A stretch of DNA of 64,000 bases, taken from contig JAEIOD010000027.1 of the NCBI GenBank assembly GCA_016342415.1, positions 1-64,000 on the forward strand, in the 5' to 3' direction. The DNA is from Clostridiales bacterium (GTDB lineage: Bacteria > Bacillota > Clostridia > Peptostreptococcales > Acidaminobacteraceae). Both the position numbers and the translations under genes were made by a program. Positions 25,932 through 32,859 of the stretch are shown piece after piece (the stretch's first letter is position 1; the number at the start of each line of letters is the position of its first letter). The notes beneath the pieces are model-generated. The model was not told where the DNA came from and made no database searches. It saw only the letters and a program-made list of their open reading frames with translations.

Positions 25932-27413
25932 ATGAAGAAATTATTTCTTTTATTGACATCACTTACTTTGCTAACCTCGTGTGGTATGGGAAATAATGTG
26001 ACAATCAATAATCAAACCAATACACAACCGAACAACGAAAGTACAATAACCGATACTTCAGATGAAACAAAGTCATTATATGAATATGATGTCGCTGTTG
26101 ATCGATCTAATTTTTCAAATGATGATTTAATATATTTTATCATGATTGACCGCTTCTCGGATGGAGACACATCTAATAATAACTTTGAAGACTACAGTGA
26201 TGACAAAAGCGAACTTAAATCCTACTTAGGTGGCGATTTACGAGGTGTTATCAATCAACTCGATTATATCAAAGCTCAAGGTGCAACCGCGATATGGTTA
26301 ACGCCTGTTGTAAAAAATGAACCTTATGGTTATCACGGCTACTGGACTTCGGACTTTGAATCTGTCGATCCACATTTTGGTGATTTAGATACACTAAAAG
26401 AATTGGTAGAAACCGCACACGAAAAAGACATCAAAGTAATTCTCGACTATATTGTCAATCACACGGGTTATCAACATGAATGGTTAAACGATCCAGATAA
26501 ACAAGATTGGTTTCATAACAATGGAACCATCACTGACTTTAAAAATGATGACCAAGTTCTCAATTATAATTTAGCGGGACTGCCAGATTTAAATACAGAG
26601 AATCCTGAAGTAAAAGACTATTTTTATAACAATGTTTTATGGTGGATTAAAGAAACAGGTGTGGACGGCTTAAGACTCGATACAGTTCGTCATGTTCCTA
26701 ATGAGTTTTGGAATGAGTTTGCCTATATCATCAAACAAGAATATCCTGACTTTTTCTTATTGGGTGAAGTTTTTGTATCCAGTCCTAGTTTTTTAGCCTC
26801 TTACAATGAAGTTGGTTTTGATAGTATCACCAACTATTCTATGTACGATGGCATTTTAGAAACCTTTAGGATCTATGGCGATGCCAATAAATTAAAAATA
26901 GCAATCAATAATGATTCAAAGTTTAGTAATCGTGAGTTGAACGGCATCTTTTTAGACAACCATGATGTCTCACGTTTAATCAGCCGTACGTCAAAACATG
27001 GTAAAGCCTATTTGAAACAAGGATTAACCTTCTTGATGACTTACCCTTCTATACCTATCATATATTATGGGACTGAAATTGGTCTGGAAGGGAAACATGA
27101 TCCTGAGAATAGACAAATGATGAACTTTGAAGCAGCCGCTCATAATGATATCTATGACCATTATCAAATGCTTGTGACGCTTAGAGAGGAAATTAAAGAT
27201 TATGATTCTGTAGAAATATTGGAAGCCACTTCAGATTATATCGTTATAAATTATACAGATGGTGATAAAAATATGATTGTTGCTTTTAACGTTTCATTAT
27301 TTGACAAAACTATTGTAATTGTAGGCTCTTATATAGATTACATCACTCAGGAAATGATTTCAGGTGAAGTTGTACTCAAATCACTTGAATCACTTATACT
27401 TTTGGAGGAATAA
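25932..27413 (+). CDS. Alpha-amylase family (GH13) glycosidase, lipoprotein
   Basis: Extracellular glycoside hydrolase of 493 residues. The signal peptide ends LLTSCG (Cys17), followed by an Asn/Thr-rich linker, so it should be lipid-anchored on the cell surface. The TIM barrel carries the usual GH13 set: VILDYIVNHTGYQH, then GLRLDTVRHV with the Asp nucleophile (about 249), LLGEVF with the acid Glu (about 278) and FLDNHDVSR (about 344). It probably trims starch, glycogen or maltodextrins outside the cell; cyclomaltodextrinase-like activity is also possible. It is followed one base later by an esterase gene with its own AGGAGG. Confidence 0.9.
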   Translation: MKKLFLLLTSLTLLTSCGMGNNVTINNQTNTQPNNESTITDTSDETKSLYEYDVAVDRSNFSNDDLIYFIMIDRFSDGDTSNNNFEDYSDDKSELKSYLGGDLRGVINQLDYIKAQGATAIWLTPVVKNEPYGYHGYWTSDFESVDPHFGDLDTLKELVETAHEKDIKVILDYIVNHTGYQHEWLNDPDKQDWFHNNGTITDFKNDDQVLNYNLAGLPDLNTENPEVKDYFYNNVLWWIKETGVDGLRLDTVRHVPNEFWNEFAYIIKQEYPDFFLLGEVFVSSPSFLASYNEVGFDSITNYSMYDGILETFRIYGDANKLKIAINNDSKFSNRELNGIFLDNHDVSRLISRTSKHGKAYLKQGLTFLMTYPSIPIIYYGTEIGLEGKHDPENRQMMNFEAAAHNDIYDHYQMLVTLREEIKDYDSVEILEATSDYIVINYTDGDKNMIVAFNVSLFDKTIVIVGSYIDYITQEMISGEVVLKSLESLILLEE

Positions 27414-27414
27414 T

Positions 27415-28236
27415 ATGCATCAGATTATTAAAGACCAAGTTACAATACCCTATTTAGGACTCGAAAGAACCATCAGAATCTATTTGCCACCCAACTATGA
27501 AGAAAACAAGTCATTCCCAGTTATTTATATGCATGATGCACAAAATTTATTCGATATAGAAACCTCATCATACGGTGCTATATGGGATGTTCATACACAT
27601 CTAAATGATTATTATAATCAGACGGGCCAAGGTATTATTGTTGTTGGTATTGACAATTATGAAGGCGGTTTCAATCGATTAGATGAATATTCTCCATGGA
27701 TTAATACAGAAATTAAAAACAATGCCCTTTTAGCTGATATCAAGGAAGATGTAGGAGGATTGGGGCGAGATTACATTGATTTTATTGTTAATGAATTAAA
27801 ACCAATGATAGATATCAAATACAAGACGCTGTCTGACCGTGAACACACGGCTATGATTGGCAGTTCCATGGGTGGATTGATTTCACTTTATGCTGCAACC
27901 GATTATCCAGAGATATTTTCGAAGATAGGTGCTTTTTCTACTGCTGTATGGTTTGCTGAAGAAGAATTATTATACACTATCAATAAATTGGATACTAGTT
28001 TTCCGATAAAATGGTATCTGGATATTGGTACAAATGAAACCAGTAATGACGAGTATTCTGAGTTTAATCAACTCTATCTATCAGGATCAAAATCTGTTTA
28101 TCAAACATTAAAGAAAAAAGTGAGTGAACCTTATCTAAAATTCATTATTGAGGATGGCGGCATTCACAATGAAAGAGATTGGTCTAGAAGATTTCCTGAG
28201 GCAATTAGATTTCTATTTGAAACACCACAAAATTAA
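27415..28236 (+). CDS. Putative esterase (Esterase D/Fes-like alpha/beta hydrolase)
   Basis: A 273-residue alpha/beta hydrolase of the PF00756 type. The nucleophile elbow is IGSSMGGLISLY, an Asp-rich segment follows the sixth strand (WYLDIGTNETSND), and the catalytic His is probably in EDGGIHNERDWSRRF. YMHDAQNLFD near the N-terminus is typical of the group. There is no signal peptide, so it acts in the cytoplasm. ATG at 27415 is chosen for the GGAGGAATAAT before it. Being in one operon with the surface amylase, it may remove acyl groups from imported oligosaccharides, but the substrate is unknown. Confidence 0.85.
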   Translation: MHQIIKDQVTIPYLGLERTIRIYLPPNYEENKSFPVIYMHDAQNLFDIETSSYGAIWDVHTHLNDYYNQTGQGIIVVGIDNYEGGFNRLDEYSPWINTEIKNNALLADIKEDVGGLGRDYIDFIVNELKPMIDIKYKTLSDREHTAMIGSSMGGLISLYAATDYPEIFSKIGAFSTAVWFAEEELLYTINKLDTSFPIKWYLDIGTNETSNDEYSEFNQLYLSGSKSVYQTLKKKVSEPYLKFIIEDGGIHNERDWSRRFPEAIRFLFETPQN

Positions 28237-28290
28237 TAACGGGTTTACTTCAGAAGTTGTTTTTAATAAATAGCGCAGTGAATCACAAGT

Positions 28291-28320
28291 AAAAACGCAT
28301 ATACTGTATATGCGTTTTTT
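28291..28320 (+). terminator. Terminator of the amylase/esterase operon
   Basis: AACGCATATAC-T-GTATATGCGTT stem followed by TTTT, preceded by AAAA; it could act in both directions. Confidence 0.9.
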
Positions 28321-28365
28321 ATTACCATTCAATATTTTATATTGAACACATATTTGGTTTTTTAG

Positions 28366-28856
28366 GTAAGACTCTGTTAAAATTCAGTATTATTTATTTC
28401 GATTTATTGCTTTTTTTCTTAAGTGTTTTAAATGCATATTCATAGTGTTTTAAGAGTGCTTTTGAGATATTAATATTAAATTCTTTTTCTATTTCTTCTA
28501 TTAAATCTTCGTCAGAAACTTCCCCTCTGTATATTTCTTTAAACCACATTTCGTAAAATCGATTAATGAATTTAGCAACATCCTTATGTTCTTTCCAAAA
28601 TTCTTGGTATTCATTTTGTTTCTTTTTCCCGTTACCATATTTATAATTGTATGCACTATAAGCCTTTTGTTTATTTTTGTAACCGTATCCTTGTGCATCA
28701 TCAAGAATTTCACCTGTTTCCTCATCAATGCAGACATATCTTTTTTCATAGTTTTTTATCACTTCAACCACTTTCATACACTCACCTCTACAACATCATA
28801 GAACATATGTTTGTAACAGTCAAATAACAACAAGACTAAAATTTAACAGAGTCTAC
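28366..28856. mobile_element. Candidate small element: gene cassette bounded by inverted repeats
   Basis: Two arms of about 25 bases face each other: from 28366 rightward GTAAGACTCTGTTAAAATTC and from 28856 leftward GTAGACTCTGTTAAATTTTA, identical over 13 bases and similar over about 25. They enclose exactly one promoter, one RBS and one small gene (28394-28777). I see no target-site duplication and no transposase gene, so this is either a non-autonomous element, a remnant, or a long inverted repeat of other origin. Confidence 0.4.
28394..28777 (-). CDS. Hypothetical small protein inside inverted-repeat cassette
   Basis: I do not recognise its function. It has 127 residues and is highly charged, with an N-terminal beta-rich part (YVCIDEETGEILDDAQGYGY) and a helical, lysine-rich C-terminal part ending KKKSNKSK. 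It has no signal peptide or membrane segment. The Asp/Glu-rich motif DEETGEILDDAQGYG reminds me of small proteins on plasmids and phages, but that is from memory and unverified. It is likely a real gene: AGAGGTGAGTGT precedes the ATG, and a good promoter (TTGACT, 17-bp spacer, TATGAT) lies upstream within the cassette. An overlapping frame at 28501-28749 lacks such signals. Confidence 0.7.
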   Translation of the reverse strand: MKVVEVIKNYEKRYVCIDEETGEILDDAQGYGYKNKQKAYSAYNYKYGNGKKKQNEYQEFWKEHKDVAKFINRFYEMWFKEIYRGEVSDEDLIEEIEKEFNINISKALLKHYEYAFKTLKKKSNKSK

Positions 28857-28906
28857 AGTTAAAATCCATTTTTGCGGTTTTCACACAATAAATCACTGGC
28901 ATTATC

Positions 28907-28938
28907 ACCTTATCAATAAAACTATTAATAAGGTGATT
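28907..28938. other. Long-loop hairpin in the gene-free stretch 28857-29070
   Basis: ATCACCTTAT, a 14-base loop, then ATAAGGTGAT, a perfect 10-bp stem followed on the plus strand by TTTTGG. Two copies of GGTTTTCAC flank it (near 28877 and 28955). No gene is visible in the stretch. The hairpin may be a leftover terminator or part of a decayed mobile element. Confidence 0.4.
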
Positions 28939-29070
28939 TTTGGTGTGGTTCTATGGTTTTCACCCTAAAAAGCCTATAAATTCAATATATTATAGCAAGA
29001 GAAAAGAGTTGATATTTTACAATACCAACTCCTCAAGTAAACCCGTTACAAAATTAATTGTGGTGTTTTT

Positions 29071-29850
29071 TCATTGTCCCATTATAAATGCCAATAACTT
29101 TTCATTGAACACATCACTAGCATCCATATGGACACAATGTCCTGCATCTTCAAACACTTCATATTGGGTTGTATCATCCTGAGTATGCCACTCATACGCT
29201 GCTTTTTTTGATATTTCTAAATCATACTCCCCCACTACTAAGTACTTTCTAACATTCAAGTCTTCTTTGCTAATAAATACGTTGCCCATACCAGACAATG
29301 CTTGAAGCCCTTTTCTTTTAAACCGTCTGATACTGATGAGAGCCTTTGCTTTTTCACTCTCTTTATAAACGGATACTTCTGAAATATACTTTTGAAATCC
29401 TTTATAATTAAATATTATTTTCAAAAACCATTTTAACATTTCTTTTTTCTGTTGTTTAAGGATTTCTGTATTATCATGATGTATATTGTAACCACCAATA
29501 ATCGTCATAGATAATACCATCTCAGGAAATATATCACCTATGTTTTGAACCATTAAAGAACCCATAGAAGCCCCTACAAAATGAGCTTGTTTGACATCAA
29601 TACTTTCTAAAATCTCTTTTACATGATAGGCCGTTTGATCCAAACGATCATTTGTCTTAGTTATACCAGATAGACCATGTCCAATCATATCAAGTACAAC
29701 CACACAAAATTTAGTTTTAAAAAACTCAATCTGATTATAAAAACTTTCATGATCCAAAAATGCAGGATGCAAAAAAACAATACAAGGATTTGAAACATCT
29801 CCATATACATCATACGAAATATTATAACCGTTCTTCTTCAAAGTTTTCAT
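29071..29850 (-). CDS. Alpha/beta-fold hydrolase
   Basis: A 259-residue alpha/beta hydrolase. The oxyanion region is IVFLHPAFLDHESF, the nucleophile elbow VGASMGSLMVQ, an Asp follows a late strand (VVGEYDLEIS), and the catalytic His is in EDAGHCVHMDASD. No signal peptide. It overlaps the PadR-type regulator gene upstream by 29 bases, so the two are cotranscribed and the hydrolase is probably a target of that regulator. Substrate unknown. Confidence 0.88.
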   Translation of the reverse strand: MKTLKKNGYNISYDVYGDVSNPCIVFLHPAFLDHESFYNQIEFFKTKFCVVVLDMIGHGLSGITKTNDRLDQTAYHVKEILESIDVKQAHFVGASMGSLMVQNIGDIFPEMVLSMTIIGGYNIHHDNTEILKQQKKEMLKWFLKIIFNYKGFQKYISEVSVYKESEKAKALISIRRFKRKGLQALSGMGNVFISKEDLNVRKYLVVGEYDLEISKKAAYEWHTQDDTTQYEVFEDAGHCVHMDASDVFNEKLLAFIMGQ

Positions 29851-30370
29851 GTTTCACCTCCTTAAGTAACTTTTTATAAAATTCTATTTCCGATTCAATT
29901 TGAAAAATACCATACTCTAAAGTTTGATATTGATAGAAAGCTACTTTTTCTAACTCAATTGGAATGGTTCTTTTATATGCCTTATGATTTTTATAATCAA
30001 TAAGTGTTTCTTCTAAAGATGTTAGATAGTTGGAAATTGAACTGACCTGTTTAGACTTCTCTAAGAATCCAAAGAAAAAAACTTTTGTCAGAGCATCATT
30101 TTTAAAATTATCAATTAAAAAATCGGTTTCTAACCAGTTCATAAATTGCTCTTTTCCACTTTTGGTAATTGAGTATTTTTTTTTGTTTCTTCCATTTTCA
30201 ATTATTGATTCTGATGCGATATCAAGTTGCTCTGTGAGTTTTTTTAGTGCTGCTTGAATACTACCATAACTGCCGCTGTAAAATGGTGAAACTTTTCCTT
30301 GCAAGATTCGACTCATTTCATAAATTGTAAGGGGCTTTAGCATCAACAGACCCAAAATAATATAAATCAT
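29822..30370 (-). CDS. PadR-family transcriptional regulator
   Basis: A 182-residue winged-helix repressor. YIILGLLMLKPLTIYEMSRI opens the PadR DNA-binding domain; the wing has GRNKKKYSITKSGKEQFMNW. The C-terminal half is helical with a Vir-like coiled-coil dimerisation region. PadR proteins usually repress a nearby detoxification or hydrolase gene and release DNA on ligand binding. An operator-like palindrome overlaps its own promoter -10 element (30391-30405), which suggests autoregulation of the regulator-hydrolase operon. RBS AGGAGG. Confidence 0.88.
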   Translation of the reverse strand: MIYIILGLLMLKPLTIYEMSRILQGKVSPFYSGSYGSIQAALKKLTEQLDIASESIIENGRNKKKYSITKSGKEQFMNWLETDFLIDNFKNDALTKVFFFGFLEKSKQVSSISNYLTSLEETLIDYKNHKAYKRTIPIELEKVAFYQYQTLEYGIFQIESEIEFYKKLLKEVKHENFEEERL

Positions 30371-30390
30371 CTGTACCTCCTATTAGGTAT

Positions 30391-30426
30391 ATTACTAATA
30401 GTAATACAGATGTGATTTTTTGTCAA
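30391..30426 (-). promoter_or_regulatory. Promoter and operator of the PadR-hydrolase operon
   Basis: Minus strand TTGACA (30426-30421), 17-bp spacer, TACTAT (30403-30398). The -10 is inside the palindrome ATTACTA-A-TAGTAAT (30391-30405), the probable PadR site. The -35 starts in the T-tract of the upstream gene's terminator. Confidence 0.7.
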
Positions 30427-30450
30427 AAAAAACCATGAATATCTTCATGG
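30427..30450 (-). terminator. Terminator of the amidohydrolase gene
   Basis: Minus-strand hairpin CCATGAA-GATA-TTCATGG followed by TTTTTTTT. Confidence 0.9.
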
Positions 30451-30456
30451 CTGTTA

Positions 30457-31620
30457 TCATAGTATCATTTCACCTTTTTTAATCACTTGAAGTGGATTTA
30501 AAATAGTCTCAACCATCTCAAGTGGATTTTCTTTATATATTACGCAATCTGCGTACTTTCCGACTTCTATACTACCATGAGTCTCCTCAATACCAATTAA
30601 ACATGCACCGTTAATTGTTGATGTTTTTAGAGCTTCCATAACGGACATGCCATTATCGATCATCAACAGAATTTCTCCTGAGGATTTACCATGATAATTC
30701 AGTGGTGTGCCCGCGTCTGTACCCATAGCTATTGGTATATCATAATCCATAGCAAGTTTGAAACTTTCTATATGTCTTCTATAGACTTCTTTTCCTTTTT
30801 TAACAGCATATTCAGGTATACCACCTTCAATACCTTTCTTAACAATATTCTCTACCGCAGACAACGTAGGGACCATATAGGTTTGTGTCTCTGCCATCAT
30901 CTCAGCACCCTCTTTGTCTAAAAGAGTTGCGTGTTCTACCGAATCAATACCAGCTATCACTGAATTTTTTATCCCTTGTGTGCTGTGACAATGTGTACAA
31001 ATCTTCTTGCCTGCTTTATGTGCTTCTTCAACGGCTGCTTTGAGTTCATCAATATTGAACTGATAAGCATTTACATCTACTCCTGGTGTTAATACCCCAC
31101 CCGAAGAGATCACTTTTATCAAGTCAGCACCCGCTTTTAATTGTTCTCTAACAGCCTTTCGTACTTCTGTTTGTCCATCAGCTTCTCGACCGATGAAATG
31201 ACCATGTCCACCTGTCATAGTAACTATTTTTCCTGCAGCAAATAAGTCAGGTCCGATTATATTGCCATTATGTAATTGCTTTTTAAGTTCTAAATCATAG
31301 TAGTTTACACCACCAACATCACGTATCGTTGTAACACCACTCTTTAAATGTTTTTCTAGATTAGATATTGCTGTAACTATAAAATCCGTTGTTGTCATGG
31401 CATTCATACTACCAATCGTATCTGCATGGCCTTCCATGAAAATGTGGGTATGACAATCGATTAATCCCGGGGTAACATAACAGTCCTCATAAGTATAATC
31501 TTCATCATTACCTGAGAGATTACCAATATCATTAATTATTCCATCATCAAAACTTAAATCAATATTTCTTATCATCTTTTCATTAACAACATCCAAAACA
31601 TGTACATTTTTTAGTATCAT
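30457..31620 (-). CDS. Metal-dependent amidohydrolase (imidazolonepropionase-like)
   Basis: A 387-residue amidohydrolase-superfamily enzyme. Metal-binding HTHIFMEGH follows LIDC near residue 58; HCHSTQGIKN and the VEHATLLD histidine complete the barrel site, and the catalytic Asp is in MGTDAGTPLNYHG. The overall layout fits imidazolonepropionase-like or Xaa-Pro dipeptidase-like amidohydrolases. The exact amide substrate is unknown. RBS AAGGAGGG. It stands alone between a LacI gene's terminator and its own terminator. Confidence 0.87.
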   Translation of the reverse strand: MILKNVHVLDVVNEKMIRNIDLSFDDGIINDIGNLSGNDEDYTYEDCYVTPGLIDCHTHIFMEGHADTIGSMNAMTTTDFIVTAISNLEKHLKSGVTTIRDVGGVNYYDLELKKQLHNGNIIGPDLFAAGKIVTMTGGHGHFIGREADGQTEVRKAVREQLKAGADLIKVISSGGVLTPGVDVNAYQFNIDELKAAVEEAHKAGKKICTHCHSTQGIKNSVIAGIDSVEHATLLDKEGAEMMAETQTYMVPTLSAVENIVKKGIEGGIPEYAVKKGKEVYRRHIESFKLAMDYDIPIAMGTDAGTPLNYHGKSSGEILLMIDNGMSVMEALKTSTINGACLIGIEETHGSIEVGKYADCVIYKENPLEMVETILNPLQVIKKGEMIL

Positions 31621-31642
31621 AAGTCCCTCCTTTCTCTATTTT

Positions 31643-31690
31643 ACGAAAAAAAACTGATAATGAAAAGCTTTATGCTTTTTTTATCAGTTT
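31643..31690 (-). terminator. Terminator of the LacI gene at 31670-32656
   Basis: Minus-strand AACTGATA and TATCAGTT arms with an imperfect interior, followed by TTTTTT. The stem begins inside the last codons of the LacI gene. Confidence 0.7.
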
Positions 31691-32656
31691 TGTATCTACT
31701 ATATAACTGTTCATGGTTGATTCTACTTTAGTAAGTTTTTCAATTAAAAGTCTTGCTGAATAATGACCTAATTGTACTGCATTGATTTCAACCGTTGGTA
31801 AAGGTGGATTCTGATAATTACCAATTGGCGTATTATTAAATCCAGTGACTATTATATCTTTTTTTGCCTCCTTTACTGCTTTTAAAGCACCCACAGCAAT
31901 CAAATCATCAGTCGTCACTATGGCATCTATCTCATTATCTTTTAACAATACTTTTGCAGCTTCATATCCTCCTGCTTCAGAGAATTTCACGCTCTTAACC
32001 AATGAATCATCAAAATGAATTCCCCTGTTGGTAAGTGCCATTTCATAACCTGATCGTCTATTTTTGGTAACAGTCAAAGCACTACTACCTCCAATAAAAG
32101 CAATTTTTTGATTGCCCAATCTTATTATGTAATTCACCATTTCATACATGGCTTGAAAGTTATCATTATCAACCCATAAGGTATTATCTGTATCGTTTGG
32201 TTTACCAATCACAACATATGGGTGATTGTTTTCATTTAAGAACTTGGCACACTGATCATTTTCTCGTACAACAGTCATAATAACACCATCGATTAAGTTT
32301 GATCTGAATAAGTGGTTTAGTGCTTCTATTTCGCCTTCTTCAGTGGCTGCATTTGTCAACATAATATAATAACCTTTAGCCTGGGCATAAGATGTTATAC
32401 CTGTTAAAACCTGTATAAAAAATGGGTTTTCTGCTAATAATTTCACATCATTAGGTAAAACCAATCCAATTGTTTTGGTAGCATTTGTTGCCAACTTTCT
32501 AGCGGTTACATTTGGATGATAGTCTAATTCCTTCATCGCTTTCCATACACGCTCTTTTGTCGCTTGACTGATTTTTGGATGATCTGTCAAAACTCTAGAT
32601 ACCGTTGATGGAGATACATTGGCTAGCTTTGCAACTTCTTTTATAGTAACTCTCAT
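31670..32656 (-). CDS. LacI-family transcriptional regulator (amylase-linked)
   Basis: A 328-residue repressor. The N-terminal helix-turn-helix is VTIKEVAKLANVSPSTVSRV, with hinge helix PNVTARKLAT. The rest is a periplasmic-binding-like sugar domain (KTIGLVLPNDVKLLAENPFF; AIVTTDDLIAVGALKA). The operator TGCAACCGTTTGCA lies 54 bases upstream of its start codon and again in front of the surface alpha-amylase operon, so this protein most likely controls both. The likely inducer is a maltose-type sugar; this is inferred from the targets. Confidence 0.92.
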   Translation of the reverse strand: MRVTIKEVAKLANVSPSTVSRVLTDHPKISQATKERVWKAMKELDYHPNVTARKLATNATKTIGLVLPNDVKLLAENPFFIQVLTGITSYAQAKGYYIMLTNAATEEGEIEALNHLFRSNLIDGVIMTVVRENDQCAKFLNENNHPYVVIGKPNDTDNTLWVDNDNFQAMYEMVNYIIRLGNQKIAFIGGSSALTVTKNRRSGYEMALTNRGIHFDDSLVKSVKFSEAGGYEAAKVLLKDNEIDAIVTTDDLIAVGALKAVKEAKKDIIVTGFNNTPIGNYQNPPLPTVEINAVQLGHYSARLLIEKLTKVESTMNSYIVDTKLIKKA

Positions 32657-32710
32657 TTTCCCACCCTATCATTTATAATTGATGCATTGCATATAACATA
32701 TTGCATATTC

Positions 32711-32724
32711 TGCAACCGTTTGCA
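32711..32724 (-). promoter_or_regulatory. LacI-type operator upstream of the LacI gene (autoregulation)
   Basis: TGCAACCGTTTGCA on the plus strand, identical to 25875-25888. It lies in the promoter region of the regulator gene; the adjoining DNA has several TGCATAT repeats. Confidence 0.8.
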
Positions 32725-32828
32725 TAATAAAATTATAGAACGAAATCATCTAAGTGTCAAGACATCCACACAATTTCACTATTCTATGCCTTACAAGAAT
32801 AACATAAAACCGCTTAATATCATAACAA

Positions 32829-32857
32829 AAAGATGTCAGCCTCAGCCAACATCTTTT
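32829..32857 (-). terminator. Terminator of the glucan-utilisation operon
   Basis: Minus-strand AGATGTTGGC-TGAG-GCTGACATCT stem (two mismatches) followed by TTTTTG, directly after the pullulanase stop codon. Confidence 0.85.
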
Positions 32858-32859
32858 AT

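Noticed and set aside
28501-28749. Alternative 82-codon frame within the inverted-repeat cassette
   Set aside because: It overlaps the 127-codon gene on the same strand; only the latter has an RBS and plausible composition.
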